Origin: a virus
IMG/VR virus record: IMGVR_UViG_3300009497_000011
Coordinates: 1 to 42,895 of that record
Direction: 5' to 3' (one strand)
DNA: 42,895 nucleotides
Part shown: piece by piece, positions 1-9,504 of the stretch
Numbering within the stretch: position 1 is the stretch's first letter
How the letters are laid out: each line of letters opens with the position of its first letter
Program-made: the position numbers and the translations under genes
Notes under the pieces: generated by a model
Seen by the model: the letters and a program-made list of their open reading frames with translations, nothing else
What the model was told of the DNA's origin: nothing
Database searches by the model: none

Positions 1-501
1 AACGTGCATGGTGCCATCAGAAAACGGCAGGTCGCTGGTGAGATCCATAAACGAATCTGCGCCATCAAAGAACAATCCATCAGCATTTCGCACCCCATTA
101 GTCACGATCTTTGGCTGACTAAGAACTGCACTTTGCACTAGGTGATTGGCGTTTGTCGATTGGTCGTACCATCGAGTAATGAAACCATCATTCGCACCGA
201 CCCATGTCTCCATGTCTCCGCCTGCCATTTGAGCCGCTGTAAAGCTCTTCTGGTTGTCGTCAGAGGAACGTCGAATCTGTGCGACCCATGTATCGCTTGA
301 TTGTGTGCCTGTGTCGCCGATGGATGTGAATGCGCTACGGGCCTTGCCTAAGTCTCGACAACTGAAGGCAACATAGGGATCGGTGAAAAGATCAAGGATA
401 CCATCCACGGCACTGCTGTAGACTTCGACAGCACCTAAGAAGAGTTTACTGACCTCAGCACTCCCGAGGAAAAAACCACTAGCTTGAGTATTAAGAGGCA
501 T
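1..501 (-). CDS. Lectin-like tail adhesin, partial (runs off left edge)
   Basis: The frame is open from an ATG at 501 down to base 1 (167 codons) with no stop, so the gene is cut by the window edge. The translation contains IRRSSDD, ITRWYDQSTN and LFFDGADSF. These resemble the concanavalin A-like (AbfB-type) domains often found in phage surface proteins, where the pattern RRSSDN...WYDQSGNG...FDG recurs. I infer a virion adhesin that binds host surface glycans. It starts one base after the stop of the 126-aa gene, so the two are probably co-translated. The fold call rests on motif memory only. If the map is circular, this frame continues in phase into the tailspike stalk at 42895, but the lectin domain would then be unusually short. 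Confidence 0.75.
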   Translation of the reverse strand, partial: MPLNTQASGFFLGSAEVSKLFLGAVEVYSSAVDGILDLFTDPYVAFSCRDLGKARSAFTSIGDTGTQSSDTWVAQIRRSSDDNQKSFTAAQMAGGDMETWVGANDGFITRWYDQSTNANHLVQSAVLSQPKIVTNGVRNADGLFFDGADSFMDLTSDLPFSDGTMHV

Positions 502-502
502 A

Positions 503-883
503 TCAGTCAGTAATAATGTAGAACGTGGAAGCGTCAGGTGTTAGCGCATCGTAGGTCGCTTGTGTTAAGCTCACGATGTCGGTGACCGTGGTACTTTGCA
601 CTGCTGCATCAAGCCTAGTCTTATCGCCATTAACGAAAGCACCCTCGGAGGGTTGCACTTGGTAACTCGACAGGTCTTGGTCACCTGTGTTCGTACCTGA
701 CTGGTTGTCTAACTTTGTCTTATCACCATCAATAAAAGCACCTTCAGAGGGCTTCAGTTGATATGTAGTTAAATCCTGATCCGCTGTGGCTCCCGACTGA
801 ATGCCGTCCACTTTTGCGATGATCGCGTTAAGTTTGATGCGTACCGATGAGCCAGCTTCGCCGTTTGAAATTGGTGTTGTCAT
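503..883 (-). CDS. Small tail-fibre-associated protein with duplicated segment (126 aa)
   Basis: The protein holds two copies of a roughly 35-residue unit: QLKPSEGAFIDGDKTKLD and QVQPSEGAFVNGDKTRLD, separated by GTNTGDQDLSSY, a sequence style common in phage fibre shafts. The C-terminus (SLTQATYDALTPD...) resembles ends of small tail proteins in many phages. The likely role is a fibre-base or adaptor subunit for the adhesin encoded next. It belongs to the late minus-strand operon between the 56-aa gene and the lectin-like gene. No catalytic motif is visible. The exact role is unknown. Confidence 0.75.
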   Translation of the reverse strand: MTTPISNGEAGSSVRIKLNAIIAKVDGIQSGATADQDLTTYQLKPSEGAFIDGDKTKLDNQSGTNTGDQDLSSYQVQPSEGAFVNGDKTRLDAAVQSTTVTDIVSLTQATYDALTPDASTFYIITD

Positions 884-894
884 AATTTAAAAAG

Positions 895-1065
895 TTAATC
901 AATCCAGACTGCGCTGTTTACCCAAATTTGAGTGTCGTCCCATAATCCCGTAACCAAGATCCAATCGTCTGGGTTATACACATCAAGATTCACCTCCGAA
1001 TCTGTGTTGTAGGCAGAACGAAACACAGGTGAGAGTGCGCTGGAAAATGCGGAGCTAAAGGCCAT
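895..1065 (-). CDS. Small late protein, 56 aa
   Basis: This short ORF begins MAFSSAFSSALSPVF and ends in an acidic, Trp-rich stretch (DDWILVTGLWDDTQIWV). Its ATG overlaps the stop codon of the 93-aa gene as TAATG, and it ends 11 bases before the next start, so it fills the gap between two real genes. Its position suggests a minor tail or fibre-assembly component. I do not recognise the family. Confidence 0.65.
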   Translation of the reverse strand: MAFSSAFSSALSPVFRSAYNTDSEVNLDVYNPDDWILVTGLWDDTQIWVNSAVWID

Positions 1066-1346
1066 TATACAGGAATTAGAGAAAGGTTCAATGAATGACC
1101 AGAACCACTGGATACAATCCCAGAAAGGAATCCGTTCTTACCAGTAGTGACAATACCATTACTGTTCGTTATACGGTTAAGGTCAGTGTCCGAAGCATCC
1201 TTAATTGGGTACCAAGTCTCACCGTCTTCCGACCACTCAAGAGAAAACGTGTTACCGTTGAACGTCCCTCCGATGTTGAAAAAGTAATGACTGGTGACAG
1301 TCTTCACCGCCGCCGTCCGAGTATTATCTGTAATTGTCGAAGCCAT
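1065..1346 (-). CDS. Small virion-associated protein (93 aa)
   Basis: The core FNGNTFSLEWSEDGETWYPI reads like the beta-sandwich module seen in small structural proteins of many phages (FdG..vtLewSpDgGttWypi). The rest is Ser/Gly/Asn-rich and without charged catalytic clusters. It lies 37 bases downstream of the 1554-aa internal virion protein gene and overlaps the 56-aa ORF start. Probably a minor tail protein; function inferred from position and sequence style only. Confidence 0.7.
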   Translation of the reverse strand: MASTITDNTRTAAVKTVTSHYFFNIGGTFNGNTFSLEWSEDGETWYPIKDASDTDLNRITNSNGIVTTGKNGFLSGIVSSGSGHSLNLSLIPV

Positions 1347-1383
1347 AGTACTTTAATTATGTATGTTACTGCTAAGTGTCAAG

Positions 1384-4300
1384 TTATCGTGGTGCGTAGA
1401 ACAAAGGATCCTGATCCGTATTCATTTTATGAAATGTATTGAGTTGATCAAAGTGAAGTCCCACGGCGTCATCAAAAACAGCAGCCACTGCTTTCTGGAT
1501 CACAGGAGCCACAATAGGCATACTTCCGACCGACCAAATGTTACGGCTCTGGTAGATGGCTTCACCGATTGAATCGGAACCAGCGACCTTGAGTGCGGTA
1601 GATGGAATTGGTGCGAGAAGTGCCTTCGGGTTCCCTGTTCCGATCTCCATAAGAGACTGAAGCATACCACCCATGCCTGATTGGTTGACCAAACGAACCC
1701 AGCTCTCACCTGTCATGTTACCCATGTGCATAGGCTCCCGACCATTAGCCAGATCCTTGAGAACTGTAGCCACATAAGACATAGCCAACATCCCACCAAT
1801 GAATCCAATGGTATTCGAGAAAGTCACCTGATCCGTGGTCCAAGGTCTCCCGCCTTCTGGGTTCACAAGGAACTTACGAGCAGCGACACGATTCATTGCC
1901 AGAGGGAAGGACTGGTACTGGAACATAGTACGCATTATTTCACCCTTAACAGTTCCAGACTGAGTCCCTGCACGGATCATTCCAGCAGTGGACGCATCGG
2001 GCATCATAATAGCCTCGTCACGGTACTTGGCGAGGAATGCCATGAGCTTACGCTTGGTCTCCACGCTAACCTTCTCGTTGTTAATGTTCAGGCGATCTAC
2101 CCCTGCGACATTTTCTACAAAATCACCAAGAGCAAGAAACTCAGCTTCCGTAACCCCTGCTGCCTCCAGAGACCGCAGTAAGCTTGGTTCAATCTTCCCA
2201 GCCTTAATACTGGAAGCCATGTCCCGAGTCATCACATCGATGAACGCTTCCTGCATAATACCAGTCCATGCGTTCAGTCCATTCAAAGCGAAGGTAGCTT
2301 CCGACATGCGGGAGATAACCGAACCCGCTGTCTTACTGTCAGGGAGTCCCATGTGACGAGCACCTGCGCTCATCATAGCATCAAAGTTAGCTCCGTGCTG
2401 TGTGAGGTAGGAACTCATGTTAGGCTCATCCCCTTGGAACCTGCGACGCAGGGCTCGACCGAAAGCACTGACCATTGTTGCTGTAGGAGCAGTACCACCC
2501 AGCTGACTTACCGTATGGATAGCCATAGGCATATCGGTAACAGCTGAAATACTACTCTGCCACAGGAACAAGATGTGGGAAATCTGTCGGGTAGTCTTAC
2601 CGAACTGAGCGACATCCAGATCCGCTGGATTATCCAGTTTCCCTGTCAGGTACTGGAGAGACCAGTCCATTGTCTTCATATCAAGCTCGTGAAGCTTCTG
2701 ACCAACTACACCTTTCTTACGGCTGGTGTTCTTGGCTTCACTCAGCCCAGCGTCTTCTACAAGGCGGCGGAACGTAGGGATTGGATTGTTACCAAGCTCC
2801 CGAGTAATAGCCGTCATCTCTGCCTTGTAACGAACTTGGTCGAGCCATAGCTGACCCATAGAATCGTGACCACTGTACAGGGACAAAATCTCAACCTCAG
2901 CTTCAGGCTTGAGTGCGATGTTACGATGGCGACCAAAGGACTTGGCGATATCCATCGAAGGGTGGTCTTCGTCTGTACGGGGAGCTGTAAGCTCATCATA
3001 CATACTCTGCAAATACTTCTCCTGTTCCGCAGGCTTCCAGTCCTGTGCAAAGCCAAACTCGTTACGCTCCTTAGCCATCACACCACCGAGGTTACGGCGG
3101 GTAGCTTCCCAGTCCATGGCATCCATCATATGGGAGGACCATTTGTCGTAGCCTGCAGCTAGAAGCGTTTGACTATCCCAACGCTGGGACACTCCTGAGT
3201 GACCTTCCAGAAAACGAATGTTAGCACCGTACTGATTAAGTTCACCGTTCAGTGCTTCCGTGGTCTGCTTATAGGATTCAAGGATCTCCTTGAACATAGC
3301 TTCATTCTCACCCTTCCACCGCTCAGGGATCTCACCTGTGCGGTTTGACTGCATGATATCGGACATCAACTCATTGTCCCCATCAATGAACGCATCGTAC
3401 AACTTATGCTTGGTCAGGATCTCATGCATGGGAGCCTGAGAGATCGTGATCTCTGCGTTGATGGCGTTCTGGATAGCTGGGTTCTTCAGGTTAATCCCTG
3501 AACGGTTCAGTCCGTCGATAGAAGACTTCAGGTACTTGATGATCTTCTTAGGCGAGAACCCTTCAAGCTCCGCACGTTTCTTTTTGAAGATCGACTCAGA
3601 GTGCAGGCGGCGAACGGTAGCTGCCGTCTCCATCTCAATAGCGTACTCATTAAAAGTTCTCGCAGCGTCCGCTGAATCCATCCGACCCTCGGAAACATCG
3701 AGATCCAGCTGATTGAGTCTACGAGACAATCCCTCATCGAGATTATCAGGACCAATGTACTGCTCGTTCTTCTTGGGGTCCTTGAAATATTTACTGGCAA
3801 CACCCCGAGCCTTGGCGTGAGTAGTCTTGATCCCGTGGATGTCCAACATCACTTCAGGAGTGTACTCCAGCTTATCGGAATCAACTAATTTGATAAGCTT
3901 ATCCACAGTTACATCCAAAGATAACTCACCAGCTTCTGCGTCAATCAGGGAAGCAAGGTACTGACGGAACCCATCAATAGATTTACCAAGGTTAGGATAT
4001 GAAGTAGTAGCCCAGCCAGCGGATTGCTCCAAGTGCTTACTGATATTCTCAGTATTGCGGCTACCCTGTTCCTTGGATGATTTAGCATATACCTTCTGAC
4101 GCTTCTCAACCTCCCGACGCTTCTCAGCCCGACGTTCCGCAGCAGCCTTAGCACGGTCTACTTTGTTGGCTTCTAGTTCCATCTCCAACTGAGTAGATTG
4201 GGCTTCCAAGTCTGGAGTAGGCTCAGGGGTAGGTTCGGCTTTAGGTCTTAAATCACGAGGTCTCGGTGCGTCTGGTGGTGTACCACCACCCTTCGGCCCC

Positions 4301-6048
4301 TTATCCTTCGGCTCTTTAGTTTCTCCTCTTTTTTTAGTGGACGATGCTTTAATAGCTGGGCTTTTAATGGTATCCTTTTTTATACGACCAAGCTCTGCTT
4401 GAACTTCTTTGGATCGAATGTTTAACGCAGCGACTTCAAAGGTATTGGTAGTAGGAGCCGCGAGCTTCTCCATAATATCCTCCATCTCATTAAGTAGCGC
4501 ATCCGAGCGTTTCAGCAAAGGTAACACAGGTGCTTCTTTCCCCCGAAGAGCCAATGCGGAAACTGAGTCCTTTAAGGTACGGACAAGAGCCATGCCCTCA
4601 TCCATAGATTCCACCATAGGTTCGATGACCTTCTGACGAGATCGCTCTTCTTTTAGAAATGCTTTACGCTTTTTCAGCTCCTCAATCCTGCGTCGCTCTG
4701 CCTTCTTTGGCTTCTTCCGCCCTTGAGCAGAGGATAACTCTTTATCTGTAGCAGCAACATCCGCTTCTAAATTTCTATAGCGATCAGAGACTTCCTGTAC
4801 GATACGCCTAGGTGTCTCCACTCCCTGAGTTGAGCGGTTACGGCTGATCTCAGACTCCAGTATCTCTTCCTTCTCTGAAATACGTTGATCCTCTTCAAAG
4901 ATGCGGCGCTGCTGTTCTGTCCGTACATCAGCTTCCAATACAAACTCCAGCTGCTCCCCTGTCAGGTTCTCATAGTTCCCTGTAACTGTAGCCTCGACAA
5001 TAGCGTCCCTGTCAGCCACTTGTTTAGCCACAGACTCAGCAGGGGTAAGGTTCATGTCCCGAGGGATGATGCCCTTCAGGTTTTGGTACCAGAGCGCATC
5101 TTCATTATCCGACAAAAAGGATTTCAACCTACCCAGATCCGCAGCATTCTTGGGGTCCTGTAATTCAGTCCAAGGAAGCTTCATTGCCCGAGAAAGATCA
5201 GGATCCTTTTCTACCTCCGATTTGAACGTAGAACTGTTACGTTCAAGGATTCGTGCAATACCCCCCACATCACCTAACTCCACAGCCTGCTCTAGTGACT
5301 TCTTGTCAACAATGAGGTTCCTGTTAATCCGTGCAATTCGCTTAGTTTTAAATATAGTAGGGGCTCCAAGACCAGTAGCAATGCCAGGACCAAGAGCCAT
5401 GTCCAAGAGAAAGTCTGACTCCTGATAATCACCATCAAAATATCGATTACCCCAATATATAGCACTGTTCTCAACAAACTGCTCCTTTGTTGCTTTCTTG
5501 GCCAAGTCCGCCGCAGCCATTCTGCGAATACCTTTCACCTGACCAACAGCCAATGCCTGTTCAAGCTTACTTGCCTGAGTTACTGTAGAACCCATCCGTA
5601 AGCCCTTGGTCGTAGCTTGAGCCCCCTTAGCAACAGCTGACGCAGGCATGAGCATAAAGGGTAGGTCGGCAGCTGTGGACCCTACCATAGACCAAAAGAG
5701 ATTACCGTACCATGTATTATCCTTGGTCAACTCCTCGTTAACCATCGCACCCACACGGTAGTCTTTTCGTGCCTCGATGACATCTGGGTACAGGTCATCG
5801 GAATACGTCATCCACTCGTTGTGTCCAGCAGCATTAAACTGCTCCTCGGACATAGGCGTCTCACCATTAGCGGTAGCCTTACTCCTCGCGATCAACTCAC
5901 GAGACATCTGGTACCCTGTTCCGATAACAGACTCACGAGCCCCCGCCTTAATAGCTCCGCCGATTTCAGCCGTTGCTCCGATGTCCCATCTGTAGGAGCC
6001 CATTGGGTCCCTACGTTGCGCCCTTTGTTCAATAGTTGTTGTCAGCAT
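1384..6048 (-). CDS. Large internal virion protein (T7 gp16-like position), 1554 aa
   Basis: This is the longest gene of the window and lies last of the three internal virion protein genes, the place of gp16 in T7-like phages. Such proteins leave the capsid during infection and form a channel across the cell envelope for DNA entry. The middle (roughly residues 380-660) is highly charged and predicted coiled coil, with a Pro-rich linker (PPDAPRPRDLRP). A hydrophobic segment, TIGFIGGMLAMSYVATVL, sits near residue 1440. I see no lytic transglycosylase active-site pattern at the N-terminus, although T7 gp16 has one. The start ATG at 6048 is six bases after the upstream stop. Sequence divergence from T7 is large, so the call depends on order and size. 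Confidence 0.8.
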   Translation of the reverse strand: MLTTTIEQRAQRRDPMGSYRWDIGATAEIGGAIKAGARESVIGTGYQMSRELIARSKATANGETPMSEEQFNAAGHNEWMTYSDDLYPDVIEARKDYRVGAMVNEELTKDNTWYGNLFWSMVGSTAADLPFMLMPASAVAKGAQATTKGLRMGSTVTQASKLEQALAVGQVKGIRRMAAADLAKKATKEQFVENSAIYWGNRYFDGDYQESDFLLDMALGPGIATGLGAPTIFKTKRIARINRNLIVDKKSLEQAVELGDVGGIARILERNSSTFKSEVEKDPDLSRAMKLPWTELQDPKNAADLGRLKSFLSDNEDALWYQNLKGIIPRDMNLTPAESVAKQVADRDAIVEATVTGNYENLTGEQLEFVLEADVRTEQQRRIFEEDQRISEKEEILESEISRNRSTQGVETPRRIVQEVSDRYRNLEADVAATDKELSSAQGRKKPKKAERRRIEELKKRKAFLKEERSRQKVIEPMVESMDEGMALVRTLKDSVSALALRGKEAPVLPLLKRSDALLNEMEDIMEKLAAPTTNTFEVAALNIRSKEVQAELGRIKKDTIKSPAIKASSTKKRGETKEPKDKGPKGGGTPPDAPRPRDLRPKAEPTPEPTPDLEAQSTQLEMELEANKVDRAKAAAERRAEKRREVEKRQKVYAKSSKEQGSRNTENISKHLEQSAGWATTSYPNLGKSIDGFRQYLASLIDAEAGELSLDVTVDKLIKLVDSDKLEYTPEVMLDIHGIKTTHAKARGVASKYFKDPKKNEQYIGPDNLDEGLSRRLNQLDLDVSEGRMDSADAARTFNEYAIEMETAATVRRLHSESIFKKKRAELEGFSPKKIIKYLKSSIDGLNRSGINLKNPAIQNAINAEITISQAPMHEILTKHKLYDAFIDGDNELMSDIMQSNRTGEIPERWKGENEAMFKEILESYKQTTEALNGELNQYGANIRFLEGHSGVSQRWDSQTLLAAGYDKWSSHMMDAMDWEATRRNLGGVMAKERNEFGFAQDWKPAEQEKYLQSMYDELTAPRTDEDHPSMDIAKSFGRHRNIALKPEAEVEILSLYSGHDSMGQLWLDQVRYKAEMTAITRELGNNPIPTFRRLVEDAGLSEAKNTSRKKGVVGQKLHELDMKTMDWSLQYLTGKLDNPADLDVAQFGKTTRQISHILFLWQSSISAVTDMPMAIHTVSQLGGTAPTATMVSAFGRALRRRFQGDEPNMSSYLTQHGANFDAMMSAGARHMGLPDSKTAGSVISRMSEATFALNGLNAWTGIMQEAFIDVMTRDMASSIKAGKIEPSLLRSLEAAGVTEAEFLALGDFVENVAGVDRLNINNEKVSVETKRKLMAFLAKYRDEAIMMPDASTAGMIRAGTQSGTVKGEIMRTMFQYQSFPLAMNRVAARKFLVNPEGGRPWTTDQVTFSNTIGFIGGMLAMSYVATVLKDLANGREPMHMGNMTGESWVRLVNQSGMGGMLQSLMEIGTGNPKALLAPIPSTALKVAGSDSIGEAIYQSRNIWSVGSMPIVAPVIQKAVAAVFDDAVGLHFDQLNTFHKMNTDQDPLFYAPR

Positions 6049-6054
6049 AGTTAC

Positions 6055-8880
6055 TTATTTAGAATAGCCCTGAAGTGATCGAGTAGTGCTACGGAGGGCT
6101 CCAGCGCCCCGCTTTAATCCCGACGTTATATCGGGTAGTGGCACATCACCGTACTCCTCTTCGGATTCCTCACGTACTCCCCGACCTAGTGTATCAAAAA
6201 CCTTTTTACCAAACTGTTCAATATCAGATTCAACATTAGGAAGTTTACGTCCCCCTGCAATCGGCGCATAGAACTTATTAAACAATGCCTTACGTTGCTC
6301 GTTTTTGATCTTCTTAGCTTGGACACTGTCCACACCCTGCTGTAATCCACGCTCGGAAATCATAATAGGTGCTCCGTCCTTTTTCATTACGTTCTGAACG
6401 GCACCTGTATTCGGGTTATAATACAACAGGGAACGTACGCTATTACCGTTCGCATCCATCCCCGCCATACCCAAACGAAGTGCAGACACATAGGTTTCTC
6501 GTCCATTGACTACAGCTAAAACCTGTTGGCTCATAACTTTGTGGAGGAACTCATCATCAGATTCGTACTCCCCCATGTCCTGTTTCATCGCTGCCTCAGC
6601 TTCATTGTCCGTAGACTTAATAGCGTACATCCCACGAAGCTCCTTTGCGATGTCTACACCCAAACGCTTAGCAGTACCAACCGCAGAGTGCATCATAACC
6701 AAGCCTGCGTCATCAGGAGAGACACCCTCTTTTACCCAATTATGGGTCATGGACTTCATGGGTACGATTATTGTAGATCCGTTCGGAGCATGCGCCACAG
6801 TCACCTCAGATGAAAGCTTGCCCATCACCGTATTGTATATGTTCCTCGGATCAATAGGCCCATCTGTATGGTTCCTAATTTCTTGGGCAAACATGGCGTT
6901 GATACGTCGGGACCACATAGTAGCACCTACAGTGTCGCCCTCTACGGTGAATGCCTGAACGATCTGAGCCCCGATGTCGTATACACCTTCACTCAGCTGG
7001 TCCAGTTCACTTCCGAACATAGATTTAATCTTGTTGCCGTACTTATCAACACTCCCTGAGGAGAGTCCACTGCGGTATTTTAAAACAGCACTGTATGAAT
7101 CTTTCTGGTGTTGAGCAGGGAGCTCCTTGAGAATTTGATCTTCATTCACCATCTGCACCTGCTCAGCGACCTGAGCCACAGTATCAGTGGGAGACATACC
7201 CGCCATACTGTGGATCAACGCTAATTCCCTATTCATCGTGGGAGCATCCTCGGCAGAGTTCTTACTAATAAATGTGTTAACCCCAGAGTCGCCCCAGACA
7301 GCAGCTATCGTTTGCGCTGCGATACCGAAATGCCCTCTGGTTTCTGGGTTTGTGTAGAGATCGTGGAGAACAGATAAGCCTACATACTCTCCCTTACCAG
7401 CCTCGTATTTGGTGCGAATATCCGCCAACGTCTGTGGGTTTAGGCTTATAGGCTCTCCTGTGTTTTTCGCTTCGATAGCTGAATCAATCACCTTCGAAAG
7501 CATATCATCGCCTTCAGCACCGACCTGCGCTGCTTGCTGACCTCCTAGCCATCGCCGTGTCTCATAGGAGCCCTTACCATAGAGTTCCTCGACAGCCGCC
7601 ACTTTCTTATGGAACCCTTTGAGGTAGTTGCCATATTGGATTTGGTCTGCCTTGCTGGACTTTTCGATATCAACACCCAAGACTCCAGACAGTTCTCCCA
7701 CAAGAGCCTGAGAACTCATCTCAGGGTTGTCGGAAATAAAGTCATAAGCAACAGAGCGAACATTATTTAGTCCGACTGAAAACTCAGATCTGGAACCAAG
7801 GACCTCTGAGTAGCTTGTCAGTTGTCTCCGCTGAGCATCCGTCATACTATGCCCCTGAGTGGCTAAGGTTTCGTTGATATTTGCTACCGTAACGCTGAAT
7901 GCAAGTCCTTCCTTTACGTTGGGTAAATTCTGGGCAGAGAAAGCCGTTGATGCCAAGGAATCAATCTCATTAAACATACCTGTGAGGTCAGGTTTTTTAT
8001 TTAGTCCCGAATGAAGTTTATCCAACGTATCTATAAGATCCCCAGCTTTGGGTCCAAGAGTTTGCTGCACTTCATCCGTTCCCAGTATCCTCTGAAGGCT
8101 TCTAATATCCCCTTTGTCCCCGAGCAGGGTGGCAGGTGCTGGGTTATATTTAATTGAACGAGCAAATGCATCCACAATAGAGTCTGCCTGTTCAGCGAAA
8201 TCTCCTTGGATCTTATCTTGATACCCAGCGACGGATTCGTGGTTGTACCCTTCAACCATTCTAGCAAGCGCACCCGACGCCGCAGAGACAGGGATATAGG
8301 CTTCATTAGACTGAGAAACTATACCTCTAGTCATTTTCGCAGACTCCGTTACCTGAGCCATCTGTACGGCTTTAGTCTGTAGATTGAGCGACTTTGTATA
8401 AAGCTGCTTATGGTACCCTGATGCTGCTGTCTTATATTGCTCGCTGATCAGTTTTACCCGATCTTCCCGAAGCGGAACTTCTCCGTCATCGGTGTTTATG
8501 TGGGTATTAACATCGATGTTCTCGTACTTCTTATTAAATTCTTCAAGCGCAGTTTGAGACGCAGCATAATCCTTCGATGCCAATACACCCTGCACCTTCT
8601 CAAAATCATCATCCATACCCTGCTGGATGCGCTCCCCTGCCAATTTTGCTGAGTTATTCTGGACGATCTCATCCTTACGTTTCAACGTAGCTGCGAGCTG
8701 GCTGGCAGCATCTTCCTTGCGCTTCACCGCAGCCCCGATCTGGCTGGCAGCACCTGCCACTTGACCCAGTGCTTTGGAGATCGCTCCAGCACCACCATCA
8801 GAAACGGGAAGCCCCACTCCATGGGAGAGGGCTGAAGGGGACACAGATTGCTGTGTTTGATGTCTTAATTGAATGGGCAT
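6055..8880 (-). CDS. Internal virion protein (T7 gp15-like position), 941 aa
   Basis: This large, soluble, Ala/Gln/Ser-rich, mainly helical protein lies between the small Ala/Gln-rich internal protein and the 1554-aa protein. That matches the gp14-gp15-gp16 order of T7-like virions. Its N-terminus (residues 30-130) is rich in charged helices, and no enzyme motif is visible. The ATG at 8880 overlaps the stop of the upstream gene, so the two are translationally coupled. Likely part of the ejected channel or motor assembly. The assignment is by gene order, size and composition. Confidence 0.78.
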   Translation of the reverse strand: MPIQLRHQTQQSVSPSALSHGVGLPVSDGGAGAISKALGQVAGAASQIGAAVKRKEDAASQLAATLKRKDEIVQNNSAKLAGERIQQGMDDDFEKVQGVLASKDYAASQTALEEFNKKYENIDVNTHINTDDGEVPLREDRVKLISEQYKTAASGYHKQLYTKSLNLQTKAVQMAQVTESAKMTRGIVSQSNEAYIPVSAASGALARMVEGYNHESVAGYQDKIQGDFAEQADSIVDAFARSIKYNPAPATLLGDKGDIRSLQRILGTDEVQQTLGPKAGDLIDTLDKLHSGLNKKPDLTGMFNEIDSLASTAFSAQNLPNVKEGLAFSVTVANINETLATQGHSMTDAQRRQLTSYSEVLGSRSEFSVGLNNVRSVAYDFISDNPEMSSQALVGELSGVLGVDIEKSSKADQIQYGNYLKGFHKKVAAVEELYGKGSYETRRWLGGQQAAQVGAEGDDMLSKVIDSAIEAKNTGEPISLNPQTLADIRTKYEAGKGEYVGLSVLHDLYTNPETRGHFGIAAQTIAAVWGDSGVNTFISKNSAEDAPTMNRELALIHSMAGMSPTDTVAQVAEQVQMVNEDQILKELPAQHQKDSYSAVLKYRSGLSSGSVDKYGNKIKSMFGSELDQLSEGVYDIGAQIVQAFTVEGDTVGATMWSRRINAMFAQEIRNHTDGPIDPRNIYNTVMGKLSSEVTVAHAPNGSTIIVPMKSMTHNWVKEGVSPDDAGLVMMHSAVGTAKRLGVDIAKELRGMYAIKSTDNEAEAAMKQDMGEYESDDEFLHKVMSQQVLAVVNGRETYVSALRLGMAGMDANGNSVRSLLYYNPNTGAVQNVMKKDGAPIMISERGLQQGVDSVQAKKIKNEQRKALFNKFYAPIAGGRKLPNVESDIEQFGKKVFDTLGRGVREESEEEYGDVPLPDITSGLKRGAGALRSTTRSLQGYSK

Positions 8881-9500
8881 TACTGTTCTATTTGTGATCC
8901 GTAGGCTCCAGCCTGTGCGAAGCCACCGACCAATGATCCAATACCTCCGATACGGGTAGCCTTAGCTTGGCTCTTCAGATTTGATGACTGGTACTGACCT
9001 TCGGTAATTGCCAAGGCAGACTCATAACGACCCATCTCGATAGCTCTCTTGCCTCGAAGGGTTCCTAACTCGGCAGACTTACTAAACTGATACCCTTGCT
9101 GACCACCTTGAGATAGTAACTGTGCTTGCTGCTGCTCCAACTGGAGAGATTCAGCATTTAGTAAATCTTCAAAAGATGTACCCACCAAACCTCTACGCCC
9201 AGCCTTGGATTGAGAGGACGCCAACTGAGCAGTGATCTGCTTATCGGCAAGGTCCGCCTGCCTGCTGGTTTCAAGAAGTGATTCCTGCTTATTAAATTGA
9301 GAAACACCTGCTTGGAACTGCTCATCTTGAGCACGACCTATAGCGGTATTACGAGCTACTTGGGCTCGGTTGGCTGCAAGCAGTTGTGCTTGCCTAGCCT
9401 GCTGCTCCATGCCCTTAGCTTGCTGCTGGGCTCCCATGTAACTTACCGCACCTGATGCTGCGGAGGCTACTGCTGCTATTACTAATGCTGTTGCTCCCAT
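8880..9500 (-). CDS. Small internal virion protein (T7 gp14-like), 206 aa
   Basis: The N-terminus has a hydrophobic Ala-rich segment (ALVIAAVASAASGAVSYMGA), followed by a long Gln/Ala-rich helical region with many QQAQ and LLSQGGQQ patches and a Gly-rich C-terminal hydrophobic stretch (GGIGSLVGGFAQAGAYG). This composition is typical of gp14-like proteins that insert into the outer membrane during DNA ejection. It lies directly after the gp12-like tail tube gene and before the two larger internal proteins, as in T7-like phages. Confidence 0.85.
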   Translation of the reverse strand: MGATALVIAAVASAASGAVSYMGAQQQAKGMEQQARQAQLLAANRAQVARNTAIGRAQDEQFQAGVSQFNKQESLLETSRQADLADKQITAQLASSQSKAGRRGLVGTSFEDLLNAESLQLEQQQAQLLSQGGQQGYQFSKSAELGTLRGKRAIEMGRYESALAITEGQYQSSNLKSQAKATRIGGIGSLVGGFAQAGAYGSQIEQ

Positions 9501-9504
9501 ATTA

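Noticed and set aside
1095-5995. Many plus-strand ORFs opposite the internal virion protein gene
   Set aside because: All lie antisense to a long, well-formed gene in the late operon and show no protein-like sequence.
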